Shown piece by piece: positions 47,744 to 60,070 of a DNA stretch of 64,000 bases. Both the position numbers and the translations under genes were made by a program. The notes under the pieces are model-generated. The model did no database searches, had not been told where the DNA came from, and was given only the letters and a program-made list of their open reading frames with translations. Source of the stretch: Ophioderma brevispina (lineage: Eukaryota > Echinodermata > Ophiuroidea > Amphilepidida > Ophiodermatidae); contig JAMKCH010088448.1 in assembly GCA_023653785.1 (NCBI GenBank), positions 42,417-106,416 of the forward strand. The letters are read 5' to 3'. Positions within the stretch are counted from its first letter, which is position 1. Each line of letters starts with the position of its first letter.

Positions 47744-50700
47744 ATGGGGCCATTTTCAGTTATGGTCGGCATTTACTATGAAACTGGGTCAATTTTTCGA
47801 TTTTCGTTAAAACACAATGAAATATACCGATTAACCTATCCACAAGACAAAGGATTTTTTTTAAAACCCCATCTTGTTATTGCAAATACCAGCAAGCGAG
47901 GATGCCGTGCTGGTAAAAATAAGATCAGAGCTATTGAAGCTGTAAATACCAGTAGACATGTTTTAGACCCTAACTTGGAAAAACAAAAAAGCTACTACCA
48001 GACAGTTGTACTAGATCAAGGTTAGTGTTAATCTAAAAAATTGCAGAAATGCCAACATATCACGACCTAATGTCTTGCCACAATTTTTCATGACATACTC
48101 GTTCGTCTGAATAAGACTGATGGATTGGAGATTTGAAGAATGAAAATGCTGACATTGTCATAATAAACTGAATCATGGGTTACCCCTCGTACTGTCCCTG
48201 AGTAGAACTTCAATGTGTTCAATATTTACGTAAGGATAAAAATCGTGGAGGGGGTTTATTTTGAGTTTATGTGCGTGAGACATTAAGCTGAGGTAATGAC
48301 GATGTGGTGTACCGAATGAGCTTGAGGTCACAGGGTTGTTAACTACCCATCCTAAGCTACCTAGGAGAATTCCGTACCGGTTTGTTGGAGCCGTCTATAT
48401 ACCACGGACTCTCACCCACCGGATTCTGTTAGGTTTCACAATCTGAATCGAAACTGGGATTGGGGGATTATGTACGGAACTGCCAAAACAAAGGCTGGTA
48501 AACCTTGCTTGGTGACTTCAATCGTACTGATATTAGGCCATTATGCATGAGTAACCGTGATACGGTGGTTGGACAAGCAACCAGAGAGAACGCATTTGGG
48601 ATTTGATTTATATATGATTTACGAGTTATACAGTCGCTAATGTAAATCTACCCAAGCCGCACCCCCCCCCCCACACCCCCTCACTTAGGGCGTAGTGACC
48701 AACCCATTGGTCCAGCTGGTTGCCGAAACAATCTAAATGCATTAACACTAAGCAAGTAAAGAAAAGTCGGCCTATTAAGGACTCTAGTTTAAGGTCTTTG
48801 GTAAAGGATACAGAGTCAATCTGGTCCACTGTCTACGAGGTTGATGATTCCCCAGTCCAAGGCCGACGCTTCTACCAAATAATTAATGACGGTATCGACA
48901 CCTTTTTTACAACTAAAACTGTCAGACTATGTGCTAGTGATAAACCATGGGATGACTGACGTGTCAAGACCCTCATAAACAAAGCAAAGGCATTGGCCAA
49001 GGGAGATAAAAATACCTGGACCAATCTAGAAACAAGTAATTCAGAGAGATAAAGAAAGCTAAAGTTGCATTATAATGTCCATATGAGTCAGAAGACTCCA
49101 AATGACTGATGCCAGGTAGGTGGAACAAGGAGATTAGGCATCTGGCTAATATGAAAAAGTCGGACACAACTATTCATATCTCTGATGTGAGGCTACTGAC
49201 CAATTGTGGGTGTTGCAATGTATTAATCAGTTTTATCCGGTTTCCTAACTCAAGAAGAAAATGAAGCTGGAGATCTCCCAGGCATATTGCAACCACTGTG
49301 CAACCTCCCCAGATTCAACCATGGGAGATTTATGACGACCTTAGTAGGTCATCAAAGTTCCAAAGCAGGGGGGGGGCTGATAATATTCCGCCACGGTTAC
49401 TAAAAGAATTCGCTTACGAGCTCAGCGAACCGGTAACTGATATTATCAATACTTCCCTCACCCAAAGTAAAGTCCCGGACAGTGGAAGGAAGCCAGTGTA
49501 ATCCAAGTCCCTAAACAGACTCCGCCCTCAATTGATAAATTGCGTCCAGTATCATTGACTTTTAATGCATTGCAAAGGTTGCTGAGGGCAGAGTGTGAAA
49601 TGGATTGTGAGGCCAGTAATCCTCATATTGACGAGACAATGGTAACAGAAGGGATTGTTCAACCACCAAACTGTTTAATTGACGCCTATCACCACTGATG
49701 TCAGTGCGAGAAGTCGAAAAAATGTTGGCCATTCTGTGCTAACCGACTTCTCAAAAGCTTATGACCTGATCGTAACAATAAAAATCATTGTCACAAAGCT
49801 TCTTAAGCTTGGTGCACCCCCTTGTCTTGTACAGTGGGTGATTGACTTTCTCTCTGGGAGAAGACCAACAACAGGGTTAAGTATAAAAATGTATATGCTG
49901 ACTGGGTGGAATTAGTTGGAGGTGTATACCTCAGGGCACTATCATAGTGCCTATCGCCTTTTTAGCTATGATCAATGACGCTCTCACCATTTTTGCCAAC
50001 AAGAATATAAGGTGTGGAAATTGTCGATGATCTCACGATTGGTGAAATAGAACTAGGGGTGATGACACCGAGGTTACAGGTGTGTTTGGACGAATTTATG
50101 AATGTCTGTCACGAATAAGCTAATAAAATCCATCCAAATGCCAAGCCATGTGCATACATTTTGGTTAGAGAGACCCCCCTGGGGTTGATCTGCATATTTC
50201 TAATCATAAATGGCAGTTGTTCAGAAAGTTAAGTTAGGTGGTAATCATTCAAAATGACTTGCAGTGGCACAGTCAGGTAGAGAATCTGTAGTTCCAAGCT
50301 AATGGGAAAATGTTTATGTTACCTAAACTGAAAGAGTCGGGGTTTAAATCAGATGAATTGCTATCTGTCTAAGGGCTTAAAAGACGATTTTGGGTCGCAG
50401 CCCCTATGGCACGCCGGTCTACCCAGAAGTCAGGTGAAACGGGTGGAGGGAATCCAGAGGCGTGTCTGTGAGATTGTCTTAGGTAGAGAGTATAGATCTT
50501 ACTCTGATTCCCTCACAACATTAGAACTGGGGAATCTTTATCATTTTAAACCCCGTAGAGAAAAACTGTGCAACAATTGCACTAACCGACACATGCATCT
50601 GGAAGGTTTCCACCTGGTGCCCGCCTCCGGACTTCGATCGTCAATTGTCCGTCGCAACCCCCATAAATGCAACGATACAAGTGGAAAACAAAGTATATAA

Positions 50701-50760
50701 GGACCCAGCCCAATTAAGTTCCTGGCGGATCTCGTAACCAAAATAATTTTTAAATCTAGC
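47744..50760 (+). pseudogene. Decayed LINE with AP-endonuclease and RT (CR1/Jockey group)
   Basis: Conserved LINE blocks occur in order in shifting frames. There is a basic 'KRGCRAGKNKIRAIEAV' stretch at about 47890-47945. An endonuclease block 'RKDKNRGGGLF' is near 48228-48260, and the late endonuclease motif 'LGRSD' is near 48681-48695. The linker reads 'RPIKDSSLRSL' (about 48771) to 'VRLCASDKPWDD' (ends 48957). RT entry is 'GADNIPPRLLKEFA' (49373) and palm motif A is 'LTDFSKAYDLI' (about 49740). The turn 'QGTIIVPIAFLAMINDAL' (about 49931-49985) is followed by the catalytic 'IVDDL' (about 50020-50035). A thumb block 'VEGIQRRVCEIVLGREYRSY' is near 50435-50495. Stops and frameshifts throughout show it is inactive. 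A GT-rich 3' region follows to about 51060. Confidence 0.85.
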
Positions 50761-51290
50761 ACAGTCCTTTTCTATCTTGACAATATTTAGGTGGGTTCTG
50801 TGTAAGTGAAGGATAAGTATAATGATAAGGATTTGCTGTGCAATCTTGAGGGCGTGAATTAAGATGTTAGGGTGTGATGGTGTGTGTGAGTGTGTCTGTG
50901 GTTTGTGGAGCGCAGGTGTTGTATAGATTAGTGACATTGTGTGTTTGGGTTAGTGGGTGACATATTTGGCAGTGAATGTTTATGGTAAGTGGTGTGAGTG
51001 TGTGTGGGGGTGGGTCTGTTTGTGTTGTCTATGGGGGTTGTTGGGGTGTGTTTGTTTCCCTATTTGTCGTTGTATGCGATATTTTAAAAACACAAGGTGG
51101 CAATGGTTTTGTTCATACTGAGGAGTGATGATTTTTTTTTTTGAATTATATTGGTCGGTATAATTGATTTAAATGTTTAGCTCTTTAATGTAAATCATAC
51201 AGCAGTCAGCTGTTTCGGCTATGTGATGCGTTGTTTAATGAAACCTGAAATATAATAATATAATTTTATTTGTTTGTTGATTTATGTTTT
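50761..51290 (+). mobile_element. Probable 3' untranslated region of the LINE, GT-rich
   Basis: The sequence directly after the last LINE coding block is unusually rich in GTGTG/GGGTGTG words (about 50870-51060) and then becomes AT-rich (aatataataatataatttta near 51249-51268). A non-coding tail here is inferred from position; the exact LINE end and any target duplication are not determined. Confidence 0.4.
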
Positions 51291-51526
51291 TTGAGTATTT
51301 TGGGAAAAGTTACAATGAAAAGGTGCCGATTTTGCTTAGATTACTATGAACAATGGTGCCGCAAATTGCACAGCCAACATTAAAGGCGTCGAAATTTCGG
51401 AACCAACATATAATGGGTCATATTTTTTGACAATTTGGTCACTATAAACATGGCGATTTTTTTTACCCGGTGACGCACACCCATATCCAATTTTGGGTCG
51501 AGTACCCCCACCCCCAACAGGTGAGA

Positions 51527-51795
51527 GGGAAAGTACCTAACTTGTTTACAACGTTAGAATATCCTCCTTTTTGATTAAAAAGTTATTTTATGTCTTGCCA
51601 TGTAACTTTGAAGACAAATTCTAACGGGGGGAAATACCTAACTGTTACATGGTATAGGCTCCGCCATATCTGCTGTGTTAAAAACTTGTGAGTCTGCATG
51701 TAACTTTTGAGACGATGTCAAAAAGACCGTACAATGTTTGCAAACGAAGTATAGAATTTCCCACATAAATTTGTAAACTAATTAGGTACTTTCCC
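51527..51795. repeat. MITE-like inverted repeat, about 270 bp
   Basis: gagggaaagtacctaacttg continuing tttacaa at the left is mirrored by ttgtaaactaattaggtact continuing ttccct at the right. An internal 'gggaaatacctaactgttac' near 51629 repeats the end motif directly. It is probably a small non-autonomous element. Confidence 0.55.
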
Positions 51796-51799
51796 TGTT

Positions 51800-52489
51800 A
51801 GAAATCTTCACAAAAGTTGCATATTAAGTCAATTGTCTTTTCACTAAATCTTGTCGGCGTCCGAAGTGTATTATAAAATATACAGCTTTGCTTATACAAA
51901 ACTGAAATATATCTATTTGATATAATACCTTGAGGTGTTTGTATGCGTAAAAACTGCGGACTTAACACAGTAGGAACGCCAACGACGAATATAGCCGCGC
52001 GTTAGAAGGTCCACTTTTTAGGGTTCGAACTTTGGGAGCGGCATGAGCACTTCGTGGGTCGAGGAAAACGATATTTTTTCGGGCGGTTTTCATTAGCAAT
52101 TTTAATGATTAATATTAACACAGGAGAGGACAATTATTGCCACAGAGCACAATAAGTCTTAAATTGACTGTTTTGTTATAAATATACACATTTTAATCGG
52201 CTTTCTACAAAGTCGATATAGGGCACATTTAGTCATGATTCTTGCTGTCGAATTCCAGCTGAATTTTGCATGTTTATATTTTTAAGTACCTGCGAAGTGC
52301 ATATTATCAAAATGAATGACTCATTTTTAGATGATGAGATTAAAATATTGGTATATTTCATTTCGATAGATTTATGATGTAATGACCCTTGTATAAAATT
52401 CAGTTTGAATAACACGTGGTCAAAATGATAGTTTGACAGATAGATAAATATAGATAAACTCGATACCTATAGAGTTGGATCTATCGTTC
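51800..52489. other. Unassigned DNA
   Basis: No gene, RNA or repeat partner is recognised. Composition is AT-rich with a 'gataaata' microrepeat near 52440. Confidence 0.4.
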
Positions 52490-52499
52490 CTAACATACC

Positions 52500-52640
52500 G
52501 CCTTGTGAGATCAGTTAGCAAGCTCGCATGCAAGCAGATACGTAGTTACGGGTTCGAGTCGGACGGGAGCATATTTCTTTTTCAACACCTCTGTGCGAAG
52601 ACAATGTCAAGGTTTAATTTATATTATATCAATTTATTAT
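52500..52640 (+). mobile_element. tRNA-derived SINE (family A, second copy)
   Basis: The head has a B box GGGTTCGAGTC (52550-52560) and a decayed A-box region (gatcagttagcaagctc). A 'gcatgc' segment sits where the anticodon arm would be. After the head comes 'gcatatttctttttcaacac' and 'gtgcgaag'. This corresponds to the body of the minus-strand SINE at 13.2 kb ('gcatatgggattttttcaac', 'tgtgtgc'). The cloverleaf is not intact, so it is not a functional tRNA. Confidence 0.55.
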
Positions 52641-54395
52641 TGTCATGATCTTATTTGGGTGGGCATGAGGAGTAGGCTGATTTTCGTGAGGAGCCTTTTC
52701 CCTTCCAAGCAGGTACCGCCACGTAGAATGAGCAACCTTTACGGTTATTCCTGTCAAGTAAAAATCTGACGAAATAATCAATATGCACATGTGTAGAGTT
52801 GAATGGTATATAGGCCTTAATTGATTTCTTTCATCAAGTCTTACACCAAGGATACACCAATGTACCATCCACTGCCGGAGCCTCATTCAGTCATCATTAC
52901 TTTTTTCTTATCTTTTAGAGTGCATTTCTTCCTGTAAAACGATACAGTTTCCCAATAAAATTACTAACAACTTAACCACCTATTTTTTTCCTTCTGAAAG
53001 TTTTCCAAGAGACACAAATAAAAGCTCGGTTTTCTTCTAGCGTCAACAACATTTCTGCACGAGGTTCGTATCTACAAGCGTCATGCTTGCGTGTCATTCA
53101 TTGTCACGCATGCAAACACCTTTCAGATCGAAAACAACAACATGCGAATGGCTGTCTTAGCATACCATAATTTACGATTTTTTTCAGACAAACTAATGTA
53201 CATCAAGATCTAACTCTGTAGTATTTTTCGTTGATGGTAAATTTTCATGGGCCTAAACATGTTCTTCTTTTTGTAGTTCGTGACTCTGACTTTCGCCCAT
53301 TTTGGTACGTATTTTCGGCGTGTTTAGCTTTTAATTTTCTCGCACGAAATGCACATAATCAATTTCTACAGGAAATCAAAGTTTAGTATCTTATATGCGT
53401 GGTAAGTTACATAAATTGAACCGAAAATTTAATATCATTTCGATATTTAAATTTTTCTTAGAGTACTCGCACTCGCAAATCTGAGCGCTGGATTAAAAAT
53501 TTTGTGACGTCATACCGGGGGTCACCTCCTATAAGAAATACCGGAAGTAATGCCACTGGCGTTCCTACTGTTAATAATTTGACATTTACTCAAAGTTTAT
53601 TGAACAGTCAGGATTATACAGCTAGGGTTGGCTTGTTTTTTAGCCTGTATAATGTCTTATATTGTAGTAAAGGGTTACGGTTCTTTAAACTTTCTGTTTG
53701 GTCATTATAGGCATATATATTTGACATTTACGCAAATAGGTCAAGTACTGATGGAGAGCTTGCAAGTTGATCTTCCCAATTAAGCTGATTAGAGTTAACG
53801 ACTTTCAAAAGTGCATTGCTGGCACTGTGGGAGTGCTGGTGACCTCAATATTTCACTGCCTCTGCACACAAGGTTAATAGGTGTAAAATCTTTGCTCAGT
53901 CCAGCTGAAATATTACCCAATTACCAGTAGGCCTACTTAGAGGTGGTGTAAAATTAAGTATATTTGGATATGGATTATTTTTAGTTTTTGTCATTATAGT
54001 GTAAACCATTAGATTTCATCATTCACTTTTCGAGCCTTATCCTGTGAAATCCAGATGCTATTTTTCAACATGCCGAACATTTAGCATAAAATGGGAAACG
54101 CAATAACAAGGTCAAGTAAGGTGTAACCCATTTAAAAAACTACCGGAAAGTGCGAAATGTAAGGACGGAATCGGATTTCCAGCATTTTCACTCATCCTGA
54201 GTTTTGTGATATATTTAGATCATTTGATTATGGGCAATGCAATTGCCTAATAGATACGTTTAAGAGTCTAATAGTTCAAAAGTACACTCGCATCATGTCA
54301 TTCAATACTTCCGACTCATATGTTAAGCAAATATTTGTCTTTCGTTTTAATACGAATGCTTGGAGGGCACACTTGTCATTTCTAAAAGAATGTCT
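52641..54395. other. Unassigned DNA
   Basis: No gene is supported. Open frames at 52629-52886 and 53504-53710 show no family motif. The start of the LINE fragment that follows cannot be placed exactly between about 54250 and 54400. Confidence 0.4.
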
Positions 54396-55880
54396 TCAAT
54401 GTCTGTTATATGCAGATGATAATTATAATGTATGAGAGTGCAGGGGGTCTTCAATCTGCCTTGAATAAGTTATATGATTATTGTGAAAAGTGGAAGTTAA
54501 CAGTTAACATTGGTAAAACTAAAATTATGATATTTAATAAAGGTGGTAAAACAATAACCACTACATTTTTTCACTTTGGTAATTCTATTTTAGAGATAAC
54601 TAATGAATATTGCTATCTTGGTATTATTTTTGTTCCTTCTGGGTCTTTTTCCAAAGCCATGATTAAATTAAAACAGAAAGCTTCTAAGGCCTTTTTCAAA
54701 ATTAGAAACAGCTAATATGATTCGCAAAGTAAATGCAGTTTAAAATTGTTTAATACACTGATTTTACCAATAATAAGCTATGGCTGTGAGGTTTGGTCTC
54801 CTTATCTACTTAAAAATCTTAATGACAATAATTTTGTTAAAATATGTGATAATCAACCAGGTGAAATTTTACATCTTAAAACTTGTAAACTCATTTTAGG
54901 CGTTCATCGCAAGTCTTCTAATCATGCAGTTAGGGGAGAATTAGGTAGTTATCCAATCTTAATTTTCATGCTAACCCTTGCAGTTAAATATTGGTGGAAG
55001 CTAAATGATTTATGCTATAAAGGTAGCAATTCCACTGTGGTTAATGCACTCATAGACAACAGAAAGTGTGTAACTCACTCATGGTCTACACATATAAAAC
55101 AATTGCTATCTTTAATAAATAGACATGACATTTGGGATAGACCTAATCTGGCAACCACAACAACTATTTCTAACATTGTCACTAGTGGTCTTAGGAATAT
55201 TTATAATACGCTATGGTTAGATATTATTAGATTGCCTCAAGGTAAATTGAGAACTTATGCCCTTTTTAAGAAGGAATTACTTTTGAAACTTATACTGTCT
55301 TAACTTAACAAACCTCAAAAGATCTGCTCTTTGTAAGTTAGAATAAGTGCGCACACTTTCATGATTGAAAGAGGACGTTATTATTTTTCTGCCCAAAAAT
55401 TACCTGTTGAAAAAACGTATCCATTTCAAATTTTGTGAACGTGGTTTCATGAGATGAATTCCACTTCATTATGGCTTGCAAATTATATACAAGGTTTCAT
55501 CGGGATAAATTATTTTCTCAATTAGTGATATTGCTCATCTGATTTGTTTGATGAAAAATCGGGTTTTTAGGTTTTAATTAAATTATGTGTACTACTGACT
55601 ATGATATTTCTTTGTAGCCAGGATTGATTTGTTTAAAGATGCTTTTGAAAAGAAAGATCTAAAATTGGTTAATACTTAGGTTTTAAACCACTTGTTTTAT
55701 CTTGATAAAAATTGTATGTAATAAATGTTAATATTAAATGTTTTTATGTTTGTTTGTTATAATTGATTAGTATTTAGAAAGAAAACTTGTCTACTGTATA
55801 TATCCTTTTTGTAAATGATTATACCATTTTTATTGGTGAATGTCAAATAAATAAACTCCTTACTTCTCCTTACTTATAAA
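54396..55880 (+). pseudogene. 5'-truncated LINE: RT from YADD box to 3' tail
   Basis: 'LLYADD' (about 54400-54420) is the catalytic box. A one-step frame change leads into 54410-54715, with the typical post-catalytic block 'LNKLYDYCEKWKLTVNIGKT' and 'YCYLGI'. After a stop at 54713-54715, the frame at 54746-55303 continues the thumb and tail ('LPIISYGCEVWSPYL', 'CKLILGVHRKSSNHAV', 'ELGSYPI') for 185 codons. This is the longest open frame in the window. A 3' untranslated stretch of about 550 bp ends near 'caaataaataaactcctta' (55846-55864). Missing 5' sequence is the normal result of incomplete reverse transcription. Relatively long frames suggest this is among the younger LINE fragments here. 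Confidence 0.85.
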
Positions 55881-55882
55881 GT

Positions 55883-56251
55883 CTACATGGACTGCTCGAT
55901 ATATCTTCGAGAACTTATTCACGCGGCAAAGCCTACACGTTCTATAACCTCAATAAGTCTTATTATGGTCGTCGCGCATTTTCTTCTGCTGCAGGAAATA
56001 TGGAACAATCTCTTATGGAATAAAAAATTTCACGGACTGTTGACCAATTCAAATGCTCTGTCAAAACATACCTTGTTTAGCCTTAACTACAGTTATTTCA
56101 TACTTTCATTTTAACAATGGTACTTAATTTCTTTATTTTTGTTACTTGTTGGTTGTTATTCCATTTACAGTGTGTTTATGCAGCGCATTGAGACTTCATG
56201 TGTATTTACATGCGCTTTATACGCATGGTTGTATTATTATTAGTAGTATTA
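55883..56251 (+). pseudogene. L2/CR1-like LINE 3' end with conserved tail
   Basis: In frame from 55883, the translation ends a LINE polyprotein: 'YYGRRAFSSAAGN' followed by 'TVDQFKCSVKTYLV' and a stop at 56078-56080, with one internal stop. This is the 'GrRaFs.aaP.lWN.LP...s...FK..LKt.Lf' ending typical of L2/CR1-type LINEs, with the WNxLP part decayed. After it, 'gcagcgcattgagacttcat' and 'tgcgctttata' lead to an (ATT)n run (56231-56251). A gcgc...gcgctata stem followed by short repeats is a known 3' tail of L2-clade LINEs and of SINEs that use them. It starts right where the preceding LINE ends. The 75-codon frame at 55887-56114 is a shadow. Confidence 0.75.
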
Positions 56252-58914
56252 CCAGGTCCGTGCTCCCCTGTTAGTAAAGACAATATTCCAGACAATTGAT
56301 AACGGGGCTGATATGGCCTCGCATTTGTCTTGCTTTCACTCCACGGTTGCATAATGGTCTAAGTAAATATTTTCTATTGCATTTTATTAACAAACGTTGA
56401 CCAAATTTTCATAAAAAGACATTATTTTCTGAAAGCCAATTGATGTTATGCCTGATTATCAAAAAACCAAATTTACGATCCACAAGGTCCCCTGTTTATT
56501 CGAAATCTGGAAGGAAATTGTTGTTGGCTTATAATTTAGGTTTTATTCCCCAAACGGGAAAAAGTTCCTTTTTAGAGATTGTTTGTTCCATGTATTAATG
56601 AAACGTTTTTGTTCTTTTGTTTATACTTTTTATAACGACGATATATTTAAAATAAATGCTTAAAAACACGAGCCAAACGTATTTTGAGCGTATAATACAA
56701 CAAATTGCTGCAACCACATCATCATTTCCCTTTGTCTCTATGTCTTTTTTCACATTCTGGCCCGGGAGTTCTGGAATGTTTAGCATTTAAACGAGCACAA
56801 TACCAATAACTCAAACACGTGTTATATCTCCACTTTTTATTCGATTGTATTAAGGCTGGTTTAACCACACACGCTACAATGTATTTTGTCAATTTCATTA
56901 TCTGACGGCTATATTTGAGGAAGTAAAAAGGGGGCCTAGACTTCCCGACAGACGTTTTTTTGTGTCTGTTTTGGAATGCTAAATACGGACCTTAAACAAA
57001 TATTTTTTCCTAACATTTTCGAAAAAATTCAATCACAGAAACATGTTTGTGTTGTCGGGAACTTGTCAGATACTAAAGCAGAACGGGCGCTTGTTTATAA
57101 TGACTTTACTATTCTTTTTGGTTTTTTCTGCGCGTGTACTGACCACAGAAAAAAAGCTGGCGGTCCAAAAAGTAGAAAAGAAAACGGTTTCAGCGGGCGG
57201 GTCATTACAAACATCGTGATTTGGGGTTTACAAACCCTTTATGCCGTGTAAACCTACCATTTTTAGTAAAAAATATGTACCATTTTTGAGTGCAACTTCC
57301 GAAATTCATAAAAAAGACGCAATCGACCCTTCTTAAATCTTCCGTCGTTGTCCCCCATAGAATTCTTATGTTTTCACACCGGCGACGAAAAAAAAATACC
57401 ATCTAATAGAGTCAAAAGGATTAAAAAAAAAAAAAACAAAGTTTCTAAACGTTGTGAATTTAAAGCGAACTACGAATTAAAAAATATACATCTTGGCTTC
57501 AATAACGAGGTGACGATGACAATGAGATGATTCATGAACCTACCTAACATTTGCGTTTTTTCTACTAACTGCAGTGCGTAGAAATGTTCATGCTCCATGC
57601 ATGCATCAAAACCATCGAAATACCCGGGCAAAAATACTTCTACTACAAGAATTCTAAAACATGCATTGTAAGGCCGTTTCAATAAGGCCCTGCAAGGTCT
57701 GTCAGCTACAAGTGTCTGTTGGCCTTTCCAACTTTGCTATAACCACCCCGTAAGCTATACTCTGGATAGACACAGGTCAGTTTATTGGAATGTGCAAAGT
57801 TCCTGCTGCGCCAGCTGCTACTTTTAATTGGTCTAAATTGGTGTGGTAATTGAACGAGTATGATAGGACACCGAGGTACCTCGGTGTTAAAATAGCCAAT
57901 AGCTTAGAAATGTACTTCTACTGTTTGCGAAGAAAGGAAAAAAAACAAACAAAACAAAAAAAACAATAAATATGGGCCATTGCGTAAATGTTTACGATAT
58001 TTCCTTTGTGGTGACGTCGCATGGGCATGATAACCGATATAACGTACTGAAAGAGTTTATCTTGAATTAGGTTAAAACCGTTGTGTGTGCCCCAAAAGCA
58101 CTGACTGTATATTAATTTTATAATCTTGACAAACCGTGTTCCAAAAAAAACAAAAAAATCTTGATAAGAACGCGAAAGACTCTGGGTAGAGGATGACTCA
58201 ATTCGCTATGTGTGCCACGAATTTAACCATTGGGTTATAAACCACTAACTCACATCATAGTCTATGGAAAAAATGGCATGTTATTTCACATTTAAAACTC
58301 TCACAAGGAAATAGAAAAATATCACATGAAAATACAAGCTAAAATCATCAAATAACCAAATTTCAACATATGGGGTCAAAAATTTTTAGTTCAGCGAAAC
58401 ACCAAACTCGCGGCACTTCCTCGCTCAGTACAAGATGCTCGATAGTCGCTGCATCTATAGTAAGCAAATGGATGTGAAATTGCTGAGCGCCGGGTAAATT
58501 CTCTCTAATTTAATGTCCAAAAATGCCATAAACATCTATCTACAATGTCAATCAGAAATTCTATCACTTTCTTAATATACAATGCATATATAAGTCATGT
58601 TAGACATTTTAAGCAATTTTACAGATGCCATTCAAAAAGTAGTCCACCCAAGATCATTTATGCTTACGGTAGCCAGGGTAAGTGGTGTATAACCAACCAT
58701 GGTTACTGTTCCGATTATAAATGCCATAGTTTTGCGTTGTAATCAAAGTGATAAGTGGCTCCTACCAAAGATAGCGTGAGCCAGTTTTGACCTGGCAACA
58801 GTCTTATTCTAACGTGTCTACTACATCAGCGAAACTATACTTTTAGTTTTCAACGCTGGCTTCTTTATCACGAGGAACCCATACCACACCACGCAGGTTT
58901 ATGGGAATTAACAT
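56252..58914. other. Unassigned DNA
   Basis: No gene is supported. Poly-A runs lie near 57423 and 57389. The 91-codon plus frame at 56976-57251 has no recognisable domain. Confidence 0.4.
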
Positions 58915-59052
58915 GTTTTGCCAGGCTTCCCTTTGCTAAATCTACCTTTTTGATAGGTTTTTGGGGGTCTTTACTGCTAGTTACAGCAGAAAACCTTCTG
59001 CATCAATTTTGGTCCCCCAGGTGTACTAGTAATTTTCATAGATAGTGGACTA
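58915..59052 (-). repeat. Dispersed repeat, copy of 10.9-11.1 kb family
   Basis: Read on the minus strand this gives tagtccactatctatgaaaa, 'actagtacacctggg', 'tgctgtaactagcagtaaag', 'ctatcaaaaaggtagat' and 'gggaagcctggcaaaa'. This is the same order as 10931-11128 but with a single unit where that copy has a 72-bp tandem duplication. Confidence 0.75.
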
Positions 59053-60070
59053 TGTCTACTTTACGAGATGAAACTAACCCACCCGTCGCTACTCTGTAAA
59101 TTGTCCAATAGTGGTGAGAAGGTAGACATGGTGTGGACAGTAACCGCAGTAGACCCACACTACTCCGTATATACCTCCGCGGTAACTACTCGACCGTCTG
59201 GGAATTAGTAGCTGCAATGAGGGCGCTTGTTACGGCATCACGGAGATGACACAAATGATCTGAATTTTTTATATAACAACAAGTATTTTATTAGTTTTGA
59301 TTTACAATGTATGGGTTCGGAATGAAAGCCAAAAACAATCCCAATGGTGATCATACATTTAATAATGTCTTTAACAATTATAAAATTATACTTATTGTAT
59401 AAATTTCGACTTTATGTGGCGACTAATGTCCAGAATTTAAGAGGCGTTATAGTTCTGTCCTTCAAATCGAGTATCCCAAAGGAGTCTTGCACAACTTCTA
59501 GGATGATAGTTCCAAAGGAATCTCTTCACAAAATATATTTCCCTTCTCCAGATTAAATGGGTCCCCGCCCTCAACGTACACCATATTCTCCAGTTTAAGG
59601 TCCGTCTGTCCGTCGTAAATGTCCACTTTCGACCCCACAAAAATAGAATCATTTTTAATCTTTTTCAAGTAAAGACATAGAGTTTTTGTTTACACTTGTT
59701 AACACCGTGCATCGTCTCATTAATACCACTAGGAATTTAATTTTTGTTCTTTTTCTTTGCATTTTTTCTTGTAAATGCCTCTAGGGATTCGGGTGGAGTA
59801 TTAAATTAAATGTTTAATTTTGTTAATTTTAAATGTTTCCTGTATTGGATTGAGCACCTCTTAATTTCCAAAAAATTCGCTGTAATAATACTGTGCTGTT
59901 AATACGCCCCCCCATACTTGTAGTGGTTGAGCACTCTCGACTATTTGTGGTACAGTACAGACTATTTTTGCCAGTAATGCCTTAATCGTGACACTATAGC
60001 ATGTATATACATTCATGTCTTTTGGATAAGACACGACCAAGAAATATAATCCTTCTGAAGATCGGATATC
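59053..60070. other. Unassigned DNA
   Basis: Nothing recognisable. Two overlapping 70-codon frames at 59344-59652 lack family motifs. Confidence 0.4.
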
